Shown: in pieces, positions 1-12,762 of the stretch
Numbering within the stretch: position 1 is the first letter of the stretch
How the letters are laid out: the number at the start of each line of letters is the position of its first letter
Source of the DNA: Impatiens glandulifera
Lineage: Eukaryota > Streptophyta > Magnoliopsida > Ericales > Balsaminaceae
Assembly (NCBI RefSeq): GCF_907164915.1
Contig: NC_061862.1
Location: 123,965,533 to 124,029,532, forward strand
Length of the DNA: 64,000 nucleotides
Direction of reading: 5' to 3'
Program-made: the position numbers and the translations under genes
The notes under the pieces: model-generated
Database searches by the model: none
What the model saw: only the letters and a program-made list of their open reading frames with translations
What the model was told of the DNA's origin: nothing

Positions 1-589
1 TCGAATGACAATAACGTAAGAATAAGGAGACAATAAATGGCTGTCTATGCCTATTGGGCCACTAATTGAGACCAATGAATAGTACTGCACCTTCCTGCAA
101 ATTCATGAGATTATTTACTTCATTGAAATGTAATTTTAGTTTTTACATGCTTTATCCTATTAATTCATTGTTTTTATGCTTGTTGCTTTGTGGTGATTTT
201 TACCTGTGGAATATACATATCTTTTAGACCAGCAAAATATGTGATATCTGAAAAATGATTTGTGTAGTGAAATGCAATAACCTCTAAGTTTCAATTATAT
301 GTATAACTAAGTTAACATAATATTATCAAAATTTTAAGTGGAGGTGTAAGAAATTTTTAAATGGAGTTATTACAAAACATGTTGAGTGGTTCGGATTCCT
401 CTGTTTGTAATTGGAATGTATAATTAAATCTTCGTTATCGGTTTCAAAATAATCTCGTTCATTTTTTTTATTTATTGTTTAGTTTAATCGCGTTGATCAA
501 TTTTATCTATATTTTAAAAAATGGGATGTTAAATAATAAGAGTATACTTAAAATCGGGTTTAGAAGAAATAAAATTATCAGCAATAATA
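1..589. other. AT-rich intergenic sequence, no gene seen
   Basis: No reading frame with recognisable motifs, no RNA gene and no terminal repeats are visible. The short frame at 475-690 runs into the Mutator-like element that follows and looks like chance. Confidence 0.6.
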
Positions 590-816
590 ATAATAAGAGC
601 AAATTATATAAGTGGCCTTTTAATTACTCTAATCGCTCACTTTTAGTCTTAAATTATTTTTTTACAACAAATTGTCTCTTCAACTTTTAAAAAGGCCACC
701 AATGACGATTCTGTCAACTTTTTGATTAAATATAACGGCTTAAGCTTAAAATAGTTTTTTTTATATATATTACCATTAATCATTATTTTTTATATTTATA
801 TATATAATTATTAAAT

Positions 817-877
<61 letters not shown>

Positions 878-1043
878 CATTAATTTTTATATAATAATAT
901 AATTATTAAATCTCTTTTGTATATAGATAAAATATATATATATATATATATTATTTTTATTTTTATCTATATCTACATCTATATTTATATCTAAAAAAAG
1001 TTTAAAATAATTTATATATATTATTTTTAATCATTAATTTATA

Positions 1044-1076
<33 letters not shown>

Positions 1077-1266
1077 GATTCAAGATAATATATAAAAAAT
1101 AATATTTTAAGCTTAAACCGTTATGTTTAACCAAGAAGTTGACGAAAATGCATTAGTGACCTTTTTAAAAGTTGAATAGACGATTTGTTTTAAAAAATAA
1201 TTTGAAAACTAAAAGTGAGCGATCGGAGTAATTAAAGGACCGCCCAGAAAATTTGCCATAATAAGA
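590..1266. mobile_element. Mutator-like MITE with long TIRs and 9-bp TSD
   Basis: The element spans 599-1257 and is flanked by a perfect 9-bp duplication, ATAATAAGA, at 590-598 and 1258-1266. Its ends are long inverted repeats of about 150 bp: roughly 599-750 matches the reverse complement of about 1094-1257, sharing words such as CGCTCACTTTTAGT and CAACTTTTAAAAAGG. The ends read (G)GCAAATT. A 9-bp TSD with TIRs over 100 bp is the signature of Mutator-like elements. The interior is AT-rich and non-coding, including a long AT dinucleotide run, so the element is non-autonomous. Confidence 0.85.
820..872. repeat. (AT)n microsatellite
   Basis: An essentially pure AT dinucleotide run of about 50 bp lies in the loop region between the two arms of the Mutator-like element. 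Confidence 0.85.
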
Positions 1267-1484
1267 AAATTTAAAAATATTGATTCATTATTTATTATTA
1301 TTTTTTTAATTCCATGTTTTTTCTTGAAATGATGACAGAATTCAATTATTCAGATGGAAGGTCTAGAAATGGAATTAAATATCGAATTAAATGTGAATGA
1401 AATAAAACTTCTATTTTAAATACCGTCACTAAATATTAAAAACAGAGGATCATTCGATTTGATAATTTGTTCATATTATCTTAC

Positions 1485-1781
1485 CTCATCCCACTGACAA
1501 CCACTTTGCATACACATCTCCGCAATGGGATTGTACTTGCCTTTAAGATTTTTTATCTTTGATTCAATGTGAGGAGTAGCTTCTTTATTGAAATCAGGAA
1601 TCTTACGCATTATCATCTTACGTAGTTGACCCATGTAATTGTTCTTAAATCCAGAGTCTACTTTCCATAATGGATCACAAGCTAACTCTTGGAGGGCATC
1701 AATCAAAGCATCAACCTCATCCTCAGTCCAAAATTGTTTGTTTTTTCCACGTCCACGATAAACAGGTGTAGATGTAGACAT
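1485..1781 (-). pseudogene. Harbinger Myb/SANT-like protein, first exon only
   Basis: The ATG is at 1781. This exon encodes about 99 residues with the tryptophan-rich helix of Myb/SANT-like (Myb_DNA-bind_3) proteins: FWTEDEVDALIDAL near the start and HIESKIKNLKGKY further on. In PIF/Harbinger elements this second protein binds DNA and helps the transposase enter the nucleus. The exon ends in QWDE at a good splice donor, GATGAG|GTAAGA (GT at 1483-1484). The expected following exon, usually carrying the conserved FDEWV-type motif, is absent from the AT-rich sequence below 1485, so the gene is truncated. An in-frame non-ATG extension reaches 1820 and is probably not translated. Confidence 0.75.
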
Positions 1782-1984
1782 CCTACAAAAAAAACAATAA
1801 TAACAGAAAATTGAATACAATATATAATCTTTATTAAATATAAGTTATAATTACAAAATTTCTAAAATATATGAAAATCTAAAGCACAATAAATGAATTA
1901 TAGATATAAAAAACTATCAAGTACAAATCATTCAAGAATTAATTCAAATCACGTTGTTGTCATAATAAGCATAAGAAGCAAACA

Positions 1985-3400
1985 CTAATCAACATTATTG
2001 TCATTGGATCTAGTGGACCACATGTTATACATATTAGTAGCCATATTATTTCTAAATTCTAGCCACTCATTACTTGGATTAATTTGTGTGATATGTTCTA
2101 CTTCTTCGTCATCATCACTTTCCTCATCATTGTTCTCTTCTTCTTCTTCAATAATTGACTCTTGTGGATCGACACTCATATATTTGCGAATCAAGTTATG
2201 CAAAAGACAACATGCCATTATGATGCGAACTTGGATTTGAATGGTAAAGAATGAAGGGGATGCAAGAATCTTCCATCTTCCTTTTAACAACCCAAAACAT
2301 CTTTCTATAACATTTCTAGCTTTGGAATGCTTCATGTTGAAGTATTCCTCTGGGGTCTCTGGTCGATGTCCATCAAATTCTTTCAGATGATATCGTTGTC
2401 CTCGATAGGGAACAAGAAATCCTTTTGCATTGCAATATCCAGAGTCAGTCAAGTAATAACAACCTTCATTGTTGAACAATAAATACATATTGAGTAATAT
2501 GAAAAAATGAAAATACAATTTACATTGATGAATAAATATATCAATGCAAATTACCTAGAGGGACTCTTAAACCATTAGGTCTTGAAATTGCATCGCGAAG
2601 TACGCGACCATCATGTGCTGAACCCTCCCACCCAGGCAATACATATATAAATTGCATTTTTGGGCAACACACGCCTAATACGTTTGTTGAAATACAACCT
2701 TTTCTCGTGCGATACCGAGATTTATTCTCATTAGGTGGTGTAACTTTAATTAACGTTCCATCTAATGCTCCTAAACAACCCTAAAAATTGAAGGAGTTTA
2801 TGATTAGCCACAATAGTCAACCTTACATAAACTAATTATTTACTCTATTTTTTATGTATTATAATATTAAAATACCTGAAAACATTTCCATCTCTCATCG
2901 CGACAATCCTGAGAGATAGGTTCTGGCTTCTTCAATAAAATTGGATGTAATTTCAAAATTGCATGAAGAACTGAATGGAATTGTCGACTCACAGTTTCTG
3001 TACTACGGTAAAAAAGTAGAGAAATTGTTCTACTTTTTTTATGATGGGCCAAGATATATATAAACATTACTACAACTTCCTCTATTGATGTGTTTTTAGT
3101 CGGCATCAAACCTCCAATATCTCTTACCATATCACACAATACTATAAAGGTTGCCCTATCCATTCGAAGTTCACTAATGCATGCCGCATCACACTCTATT
3201 GTCAATCTAGCCATCCATATAGTTCGAGAGATTATTTTTTCTTCTTTTGTTTTAATATCACGAATCCTTTCTCGAATGTAGGAACACATGATTACATAAG
3301 ATTGAGCAAATAAAAAGATCAAGATATTGTTTGTTGTTTGTTGAACCAATAATAACTTCTTTAGTTTTCGTTGTTGTTCAGTAATAGGAGGGGGAGCCAT
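1985..3400 (-). CDS. PIF/Harbinger DDE transposase, three-exon model
   Basis: I propose exons 3400-2876, 2780-2555 and 2463-1985, joined at GT/AG borders (CAG|GTATTT...TTTTTAG|GGTTGT and CTAG|GTAATT...GAAG|GTTGTT). The joined frame is 1,230 nt, about 409 codons, with no internal stop. It belongs to the DDE_Tnp_4 superfamily, which cuts and pastes the element at TTA/TAA sites. Exon 1 carries the N-terminal region. Exon 2 starts GCLGALDGT, giving the first catalytic Asp. Exon 3 carries TDSGY, giving the second Asp, and [14 protein letters not shown], giving the catalytic Glu. An acidic tail with many Glu and Asp follows. The start is taken at ATG 3400 (MAPPP); an in-frame TTG at 3439 is less likely. 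All three catalytic residues survive, so the protein could still be active although the element has lost one end. Confidence 0.8.
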
Positions 3401-3560
3401 TTTCAGTAATAATGAAGATGAGCTGATGAGAAATAACAAAAATAATAATATTCAATGATGAGAATCACACAAAACCAATATATATAACAAAAACAACATA
3501 TATTAACCGGTAAAATACTCAAAATATATTAAATCACACATATAAAACATAATTTATATA

Positions 3561-3709
3561 TATCTACTCAAATAAAGGAAAATCAAATTATATTTACTCA
3601 AATAAAGGAAGATCAAATATATCTACTCAAATAAAGGAAGATCAAATATATCTACTCAAATAAAGAAAAATCAAATTATATCTACTCAATTAAAGAAAAA
3701 TCAAAATTA
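3561..3709. repeat. 30-bp minisatellite, five copies
   Basis: Five consecutive units of 29-31 bp, each beginning TAT(C/T)TACTCAA(A/T)TAAAG and ending in an ATCAAATTA-like tail, lie between the transposase start and the end of the Harbinger element. They may be subterminal repeats of the element. Confidence 0.8.
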
Positions 3710-4045
3710 TTTGTACTAACCCGGGAACTGAGAAGATGAGAAGCAGAACCTGTCAAAAAAACATGGAGAAGAGAAGAATAGAGAAGACGATAAAAGAGAA
3801 AACATAAAAATAATAATAATAAATAATAAATAATAATAATAATAATAATGGAGAAAGTGGACGTAGTAAAAGGGGGAGTGGAGAGAGATTGGAATGGGTT
3901 TCATTCCCCCAAATAGGGGATTGAATGATTCCCGTATACTCGGGAATAAATTTACTGTTCATCAATTAAAACCACGTACCAAACATCTATATTTATTCCG
4001 TTTCTCATTCCAGAGTACAAAAACCACGTACCAAGCACGTCCTTA

Positions 4046-4914
4046 GAGCTTGTTTGATATTGGATTTTTATGGATTTTATCCAAAAAAAAATATTTTTTC
4101 TCTTTCTCTTCATCTATTTTATAACTCATTTTATCCACCAAAATAATTTATATTATCTTCTCTCTCATATTTGTAAAAGATGAAAAATCATTAAACTTTA
4201 AAAAACTAATTTATAAAAAAAGTCAAATAATTTTTTTTTTACCAAAAACTTAAATAGAATAAAAAAACCATACATTAAAATTTTCTTCTTTCTTAGAATT
4301 TTTTTCATTTTTTCTCAATTTGAATCAAAAACTCATTTTAACCTCTCCTATTAAACAGTATTGATGCTTACTTCAGTAATTTTGTCCCTAATGTGCCTTG
4401 GGACTGTAAGTGGCTATCTTCTAACAACACCAATTTATTAATTACTCTTGTATCATGTCTAATGTTCTTTATATGAATCTAATTCTTGTAACACAAACAC
4501 ATACATCATATATACACACTTTTTGATTTCAAAATTGCTCTTATATAGTTCAACTCTTGCTCTCACAAATTTAATTACTATTCTCAAAATTCCCAATTTA
4601 TTGTAATATTTTTAAGAGATAACTTTTACATCAACATAATATAATTTCCTCAAAACTAGTTACATTTTACTCAATCAATATGTTTCATAACTTAACTAGA
4701 AAAAACTATGTCTAGTAGAAATCAGAGATCATCCGGGTTCTCAAAGGTTACAACTTCTTTGATTTTGTCTTCTGATTCTTAAGTGGTTGTTGACAACTTT
4801 AATGAGTTATTATGTTTACTAATTTGATTTTCACTAATTTGTTCACTTTGGTGATGATTTCAGTTTATATAAGTCGCTTCATCTAGTTAAAAACAAATAT
4901 GAAGTACTTAATTA
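4046..4914. other. AT-rich non-coding sequence
   Basis: No gene is seen. The stretch opens with GCTTGTTTGATATTGG, similar to the start of Tourist-like MITEs elsewhere in the window (9591 and, inverted, 21458), so a small MITE relic may lie at about 4046-4370. I could not pair its ends. Confidence 0.4.
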
Positions 4915-5894
4915 CAATCTTTACTAAATTTAAAGATTTTGTTTAATGATCAATATTAAAAACGAATGAGGGGAATAAAGTGTTATGTTCTCATAGAGCA
5001 AGTAGAATAATATTATTGAATGAAATTAGACAACTCACTCAAACCAGTTAATTTGACTCTCCTCACGCATATATTTCTTTGTCACAAGTCTAAAACTTTT
5101 TGAATTAGGACATATCTTATAAATCGGTTACCATTTTAAACTGGTGAGTGCATATTAATATTGTCACCTTTTTTTTGTTCCAATGATGAAAACTGTAGAC
5201 ATTAATTATTTTTCATTACTTGTGAATCATTTTTTATTATTTTTTTAATTGTGGGACAATTAATCTGTTTGAGATATGTACGACAAGTAATGCAAATTGT
5301 CGCAAAGATTAGTTGGTTGGTAGAAAAGGTTAATGGTATGCTTAAAATACCACAAAAACACTGAAAATCTTTTTTCAGAGATACAATATGTTATTGATGA
5401 TCTAAAATTTATTAAACATAAGATGACATTGTAGATAAGATTAATGAAAAACATTAGATGACATTATTGATAAGATTAATGAATAACATGTGACCGACAA
5501 AAAAAAAAAAAAATTCAACAGGAAAGAGTGGACAACAAATTATATAGCATGGTTAATTATGACCGTAAAGTTTTTTAACTGGATTTTATCATAAATTACT
5601 TTCTTAGGCAAAGAAAAAAACAATTTGAATTACTGATGTAACAATGGATTTTTGTGTGGGCAGAACATATTATGTGCCATTACATGAATTGGCCCAATAG
5701 AACATATTGGGCCTCTGAATTTGAATCTCTTAAAATTGTAGTAGATTGAACAATTAGTGGTTCAATAAACAAGATTAAATTGCATGACCAAGACTAAGTA
5801 TTAACATATTATTACTCAATTTGTATTATAGAAGTCATAGTCCATTTAAATTACCTGAAGTCAAGATTTATTTTGAAAATGTAGTGATGGTTGA

Positions 5895-6475
5895 TAGGGG
5901 TGATAAAATTATCGATATTATAGGTATATCGAAAATACTATACCGCAATATATCGAAAATATTGATTTTTAAGGTATATCGAAAAAAAGTAAAGTATGAT
6001 ACCGATACCGAAATTATTGTTACGATAAAGGTATGATATTTTTAAAATTTTGGTATATCGAGATATACCAAAATACCGAAATAGTATTTATAAATTAAAA
6101 TATATATAATACTTATAAAGAAATAATTAAATAAATTTTATATTAATTTAATTATAGAAATATAATTTTTGAATAATATCAAAATATAATTATACTGAAA
6201 TATTATTTAATATATGCAATCTCTACCTTACCGATAAGATTGATTTTTTTTAAGTTAATATGTTTTTTAGGTATCAAAGGTATTATACCGATACCGTATC
6301 GAAATTAAGGTATACCGAAATCAAAATAAGTTAAAGGTATGATTTTTTTATATCGAAATTAAGGTATACCGAAATTAAGGTAAGATAAAAATATGAATTT
6401 TGTGTATATCAAAATTTTCGGTAAGGTATAAGGTATAGATAAAATATTAAGGTATACCGTACCGATCCACCCATA
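5895..6475. mobile_element. hAT-like MITE with GGTATACC-rich interior
   Basis: An insertion of about 580 bp is present in copy 1 and absent at the matching place in copy 2. The ends read TAGGGGTG on the left and, inverted on the right, TATGGGTGGATCGG. The flanks TGGTTGAT and TTGTTGAT fit an eroded 7-8 bp duplication, as expected for hAT. The interior repeats words such as GGTATATCGA, GGTATACCG and TACCGATACCG in both orientations. It has no coding capacity. Confidence 0.65.
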
Positions 6476-6573
6476 GTTGTTGATATTGTAATCGAGGCAC
6501 CACTAATTTATCTTGTATTTAGATTTATGGGTTAAAGATATATGATATTTATTCTTATATAATTATGTTTTAA

Positions 6574-6673
<100 letters not shown>

Positions 6674-7915
6674 ATTTATTCTAAGATAAAGCATTTGTAG
6701 GATAGTGCTGAGTGAGTGAAAAAATTGTTAGTGGTATGTAACATGGTGTAGGCAATGATGTGAGCTACACCATAGTTTTTTTTGTAAATCTGTACTAAAT
6801 TTAAAGTCGTTTTTTACAGATCAATCAAAATCTTAAGAACTATTTATGAGGAATAAAGTTTCATTAGATTACTTATTGTCATGTTCTCATATGAGCAATG
6901 GAATAATATTATTGAAAGAAATTTGACAAACTCACTCAAACCAGTTTAACTCTCTTCACGCATATCTCATCATTACAAGTCCAAAACTTTTTGAATCAGA
7001 ACATATCTTATATTAATCTGACGTGGACATATTAAGAATGTCGACATATTTTGGTCTGACTAATGAAAAATGTAAACAATTAATAATATGTTTGAAATGT
7101 GTATAAAAAGTAATGAAAATTTCGCAATTGATTAGTTAGTTGGTAAAAAAGGTGAATTGTATGCATAAAAGACCACAAGAAACATTGAAAATCTCTTTTC
7201 CAGATACAATATGTTAATGATGATGTAAAATTTATTAAACATCATTTGACATAACAAATAAGATTGATGAAAAACATGAGAGCAACAAAAAAAAAAAAAT
7301 CAACTGATTTATGACCGCAAAGTTTTTGAAATGGATTTTATCATAAATTACTGTCTTAGGCAAAGAAAAAAACAATTTGAATTACTTATGTAACAATGGG
7401 TTTTTGTGTGGGCTGAACATATTATGGGCCTTACATGAATTGGCCCAATAAAATTATTCAAATTCTGAATTTGAATCTCTTTTAAAATTGTAGTAGGTTG
7501 ATTGAATAACTAGTGGTTCAATAAACAATATCAAATTGCATGACCAAGAGTCCAAGATTAAGTATAAACATATTATTACTCAATTTGTATTATTAGAAGT
7601 CATAGTCCCATTTAAATTATTAGAACTCCATATTTATATAAAGATGTTTTGAACTTAAGAAAGAAAATGAAAATGTAGTAGTTGTTGATCTTGTGAATGA
7701 GGTACCATTAATTTAACTTGTATTTAGATTTCTGGGTTCAAGATCTATGATATTTATTCTTCAATAATTGTGTTTTTTTTTAATAATAATATATATATTT
7801 ATGATATTTATTCTAAGATAAAGCATTGGTAGGATAGTGCTCAGTGAGTGAAAGATTTGTCAATGGTATGTAACATGGTGTGGGTGATGATGTGAGCTAC
7901 ACCCTAGTTTTTTTG

Positions 7916-9587
7916 TTTATGGAAAACTACAAATCTTAAAATTTAAATAATTTTGAGCCATAGATAGCCACCATTAACTTAGCATAACCAGAGCTTTCCA
8001 TTAATACTTCTTGATATTGTGGTAAGTAGGATTATCATCATGAGTTAAGTACGATCTCGCAAATCTTATTAACAACTTCTCAAAAATCGGTTGATCACAT
8101 CTTGTTTTTGAAAAAAAAACATAAATGTGACTATTCAAATAATTATCATACAAAATCCCTTTTTTATGAACTATAACCTTTAGACACAATATTTCGAATG
8201 ATGATGTACTTGCAGGCGTGACTCCAAATGTTGGATATATACGAGTTCTACACAATTTTTAATTTTTTTAACATATATTAAAAATATTATAGAGATATAT
8301 AATAGTTTAATGTTAAAATTAATAAAATTAATTTAACTTATTAGTTAGTTAGTTATCTTGTTTACACTTAACTATAGGTTTGAAGAATCCAAATCTTTGA
8401 AAAATCATATTTTTAATTTTGTTTTCAATAGGATGGTGCAAATGCTTGGGTTGCATTAACTTAGGACAAGAGACTCTTGTGAGGAGATGTTAGGGGAAAT
8501 TTGATCCAAACATACAAAATCCTTACCCTTAGAATATGGGTATAATGTCCAGTTGTGTTTGCGATGAGTATTGTTCTTGCCACGAAGTTGTTGTGTCATG
8601 TGTGCAACGTTTGGCCTTCATTGGAATGATGGTAAATGATAATACACATTTTTGAACAAATTTAAAGATCAATAGCTACGAGTATGGGTGCTTAATACCC
8701 GATGGATGGGACAGATCCTCAAAGTGTTGTCACGAAAACAGCCGACCAAACACTCCTTAGTGGGCGACATTCATTCCCTCACCTTCTCTTTCTCTTTCTC
8801 TGTTCCTTTCTTTTTCGATCTCTCTCTTACGCACACACAGAGATTGGCGTGACTTTGATATTAACAAGACCCACTTGTCTTCTTTTAGGTAGTAAAAAAG
8901 TATGGCAATTTCTAACTAGCATCATCATTCCCACTAAATTCATTTAAATAAGATATGAATCCTTCAACTTTAAGATCAGTTTAGCTTATGTTATTTTGAT
9001 GGTGAATTCGAGTTATTTAAGAATAAATGGTAAGATAGTCAATAGAGTTTAAGGTTTGAGTATCCTAAAAATGAAAAAAATTATCTTATTTTTCTTACAT
9101 AATATATTTTAAATCATATTAAATAAATATATATATTGTGGTATAAATCTTGTTTGTAATAAAAAAATTTAAATGACCTAATCCATCTCTATTATAAATT
9201 GGATTTGTTAGAAATTGAATATGAAATGCTTAGATGAAATTTACAATTGATCTTTATTGCTTCAATAACTCCAATTTGGTGGAGTATCGAGGGCCAAGTC
9301 AACATTATTTTCTCTGTTGTACTGTTTTTAAACCTCCGGAACATATTCAATTTTTTGGCTTATAATTTGTTTGGGGAATTGTAGGAGAGAAATGATTCAT
9401 CTTCCAATGAGCCATCTCTTCAAACTGTTTTGGATTAGAAGGTCTCCATCTAAAGTTGCATTTTTTTAAATTGAAAAAAGTTGAAGATACCCATAATAGG
9501 AGAAGAAATGAAGCTTCCCTTTGCCCAAAACGACATTATTTAGGATTGCGATCCGCGCAATAATAAGACGACCTCGTTTTTGGTCTC
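7916..9587. other. No gene recognised
   Basis: Two open frames of 81-84 codons (8001-8255 minus, 8702-8947 plus) show no motif I know and sit in AT-rich DNA. A CT-rich tract at about 8770-8830 resembles a plant 5' leader, but no gene follows. Confidence 0.4.
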
Positions 9588-10319
9588 TTAGGGCTTGTTT
9601 GAGGAAAGAGGTTTTTGGGTTTACTTTATTTTCTCCTAAAAACCTTTGTTTAATAAAAACTTAAAAAAACTGGTTTTTAAAATTTAAAAATTAATTTACC
9701 CTTAAAATTGAGAAAATGAGGTTTAGGTAAGAGAACGATGGCTTAGACCATCTCCAATCAAAAAACCCATTTTCAAACTCGTTTTGGTGTAAATGTCACC
9801 TCAAACAATAATTTTTCTCCTACCAAAAAACCATTCTCAAACTCAAAAGAATATTCTAATTCTTCCTTATATAAACTTTTATAACATTTTAATATCACTC
9901 CATATAGTTTTTTTAACATTATTATCAATTTTGAACATTATTATAAATTTATGTTATATAAAACTTATTATATAAATGAATTAAATTATATAAATAATTA
10001 AATAAATTTATTAAAATAATATTTATATAATTAAGTTTGACTAAATTAAGTTTAGGAGTTAAATTATAAATTTTTTTTTTTTTTTTGAGAATGTGAACTG
10101 TGCAAACGCAGTATTTGCAAGAGAGAGAAAATGGTGAAAACCTCATTTTGATTAGCGACGTTTGAGGGAAAATGGTGAAAAACCCATTTTAGGTTTGGGT
10201 ATATATGTGGCTCGGTTGGAGATTTTTTAGAAAGATGATAGGATGGTGGACCCATTTTATTTAATATATTTTTATTTAATATATATATATATATATTAAT
10301 ATTAAATTTAATTAGAGAG

Positions 10320-11360
10320 CACTAATTAACGAGCAAATATAGCGATTGGTCTAAAGGTCAATCGTCATTATCAAAGTAGTAGGAATTGGATTGAATTCCA
10401 CTCGTTACTACCTTGATAATAACGATTGATCTGATTGATCTAAAGGCCAATCACTACTACCTTGACATAATGGCGATTGGTTACAAAACCAATCGATATA
10501 AACCTAGTTAAAAACCGCGAAAAAAAGGCGCCATGTTTTACCGCGTTTTTGAGGAGTTAGTAGCGATTGGAAAATGAACTAATCGCTATTATTTTCTTAG
10601 TAGCTTGAGAACAAGTAATTGCCTAGAAAAGATTGAAATGAACAAGGAATTGCCTTAAAAATGTTTCAATTGACATTGGTATACTTATAATTACCAATAA
10701 TATTAATGAATTTGAGATTGACTTGATAAAAAATAAATTATTTCCCAAACTCATTGATTGGGAAGATATTAGATATTCTTCATAATAATAATAATAATAA
10801 TAACATATAGACCCATTAATTTTTGTTAATCAACGTGGTTTGGTTTTATAATTAATAATAACATTTAAACCCATCAATTTGGGTTAATTATTATGGTTTG
10901 GTTTTAGGGTTGTCTTGTTTTTATTGTATTTTTATTATTTTCTTACTAATCCATATTTAAAATTATTATTTAAAAAATAAATTCTCTTAAATTTGTTATT
11001 TGAGTTACCCAAATTATTACTTATTATTATAATGAGATTTTTTTCAACACTATTTATTTTGCCAAAAATTTACCTAAAAGTCTATTCCATAGAAAATTGT
11101 TACTAATTAATTTTTTTTTTCAACATCTTCACAAAAATTGATTCTTATAAAGTTTTATTGAAATGGTAAAAAAAAATTTAAATTAAGGCCCACCATGGGA
11201 CTCGAACCCATGACCACAAGGTTATAATAATATAACTTAAACATAAATTAGTGCATTGACCAATCGCAATTACCTTTATACTAGCTATTGGTACATTGAC
11301 CAATCGCTATTTACATAAGTCATACTAGCGATTGGTACCCACACCAATCGCTATTTCATA
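10320..11360. repeat. CACTA left subterminal repeat zone
   Basis: GCGATTGGT, ACCAATCGC and variants recur in both orientations at about 10340-10600 and again at 11255-11355, often as short inverted pairs around a 10-20 bp spacer. In CACTA elements such repeats bind the element's own TNPA-type protein. The stretch between (10610-11250) is AT-rich with no gene. A B-box-like GGGTTCGAGTCCC (minus, 11198-11210) sits inside it. Confidence 0.7.
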
Positions 11361-12074
11361 TTAAAACCATTTTCAGCCCAAAAGTCTCCCCTACTCCCCG
11401 CTTATCTCTTTCCGCTTATACTCCTTCACCGATTTTCTTCTCCTTTCCGCCGATTCATTGAAGATCCGTAGCAGCCGCCTATCGTTTAACCTCCGCCGCA
11501 TATCGCTTCCGGTTCGCCCACCGTTTGTTTAGCCTGTTGTTGTTGTTCGCGCGCCTTTCACCACCCCCTTTCGCCCTCGATTTCAAATAGGTAAATGGTC
11601 TTCATTTATAAATTTATAAGATTCATTAGATTCACCATAGATCTGATTTTCATCAATTACTTTGTGAATTCGTGGAGCTTTTACTTTCTTAGGTTTTGGA
11701 TAAATAATCTGTTAACCTAAGATTCTTGAGATTGTTTTAGGTTTTGGATAACTAACCTGTTAGCCTAACCTTCTTGAATTCTTGAGATTGTTTTAAGTTT
11801 TGGTTTCTTAGCCTAAAATTTTTGAAATTGTTTGAGGATTTTACAAAGAACATTTTCATTTTAAATTATAATACTTGCACACAATCTTCATTTTATTTGA
11901 TTTCCATAGTTTGATATTGTGATTAGACTCATAAATTAATGTATTCTACTTCATCTTATTTGAAAATTAATCAATGCAGATGATAATTTGTTTGATTTAT
12001 TTGTGAAGTTGTTTGATTTTTGATAGATTTAGGTTTTATTTGATCTATTTCCAAATAATGCTCACAAGGTGTTA
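11361..12074 (+). other. Probable CACTA leader exon and intron
   Basis: A CT-rich, comparatively GC-rich block (about 11380-11590) resembles a plant 5' leader and ends at a plausible splice donor, AATAG|GTAAATG. An AT-rich, intron-like stretch then runs into the tnp2 coding remnant. No promoter box can be assigned firmly. Confidence 0.35.
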
Positions 12075-12504
12075 CGTTACTTTGCAATAATATCCCCGAT
12101 ATCCCCGATATGTGTTCTAAAACTACTCCTTTAATGATGTGGCATAAAGATACAAGGGTTGATGATGAAGTCTTGTGACATCCAGTTGATTCTTTGGCAT
12201 GGAAATCATTCGATGAAGATTATCCAAATTTTGCAATTGAGACTCGTAATGTAAGACTTGGTCACGCAAGTGATGGATTTTAACCGTTTGCAAATGGAAA
12301 GAAATCATATAAAATTTGGCCAGTGATCCTCATTCCTTATAACGTTCCTCCGACACTTTGCTTGAAGTCTTCTAATTTTATACTATCCATGTTAATTCCG
12401 GGTCAAGTGAGTCTAGGCGATGCAATTGATGTATTTTTACAGCCATTAGTTGACGAATTAAGTTAGTTGTGGAGTACCGACGTAAAAACTTATGATGTCT
12501 TAAC
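12075..12504 (+). pseudogene. tnp2 CACTA transposase, upstream fragment
   Basis: The translated frame matches the conserved start of the tnp2 (Transposase_21) domain: MMWHKDTRVDDEV, then PVDSLAWKSFDEDYP, then NVRLGHASDGF, then a KSYKIWPVILIPYN segment. In-frame stops break it (a TGA after DDEVL and another after ASDGF). The N-terminal part expected in full-length tnp2 is not recognisable upstream. The fragment stops where the Copia element is inserted and continues at 17033. The family normally excises and reinserts CACTA elements; this copy cannot encode a working enzyme. Confidence 0.8.
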
Positions 12505-12733
12505 TGTTGAAATTAATGTTTTTAATTAAAATAAATATTTTTAATTAATTATGGTATTGATTAGGATAATATTGGGGGTTATAAGTTACAATATTTAATT
12601 CTAAGATAACGAAAAGATTTTTATTTTTATTATATATTTACCTTGTAATGGGATGATGGAGATCACAACAAAATAATAAAATTTCATTTTCCTTTTGTAA
12701 CTTTCGTTCCTTATTTTTCTCTTCAACCCAACA
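12505..12733 (+). repeat. Copia-1 5' LTR
   Basis: A 229-bp TG...CA-bounded repeat. It contains a TATA-like tract (TATATATTTA at 12631-12640) and an AATAAA-type polyadenylation signal near 12675, which fits a compact U3-R-U5 layout. Confidence 0.93.
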
Positions 12734-12736
12734 AAT

Positions 12737-12748
12737 TGGTATCAGAGC
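12737..12748 (+). promoter_or_regulatory. Copia-1 primer-binding site
   Basis: TGGTATCAGAGC is complementary to the 3' end of plant initiator methionine tRNA, the usual primer of plant Copia elements. It lies three bases inside the 5' LTR. Confidence 0.93.
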
Positions 12749-12762
12749 TTCAAGATCGATCC

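Larger units (their letters stand above)
1485..4045 (-). mobile_element. PIF/Harbinger element, left end truncated
   Basis: Two genes typical of PIF/Harbinger lie on the minus strand: a DDE transposase (1985-3400) and a Myb/SANT-like ORF (1485-1781). The high-coordinate terminus reads, on the minus strand, GGACGTGCTTGGTACG, ends at 4042 and is followed by TTA (4043-4045), the usual Harbinger target triplet. A second copy of the AACCACGTACCAA word lies just inside the end. No matching terminus exists on the low-coordinate side, and the second exon of the Myb-like gene is missing, so the element has lost that end. Confidence 0.75.

Noticed and set aside
8001..8255. 84-codon minus-strand ORF
   Set aside because: No recognisable family, AT-rich surroundings and no promoter or splice context. 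Length is within chance.
8702..8947. 81-codon plus-strand ORF next to a CT-rich tract
   Set aside because: The tract looks like a plant leader, but the frame has low-complexity hydrophobic content and no homology I can recall.
9745..10230. Separate MITE with CCATCTCCAA-type ends inside the Tourist fragment
   Set aside because: The two margins share only short words and no TSD could be found, so it is mentioned but not called.
11198..11210. tRNA-like B box GGGTTCGAGTCCC on the minus strand
   Set aside because: No A box at the right distance, no cloverleaf and no terminator. At most a SINE relic within the CACTA element.
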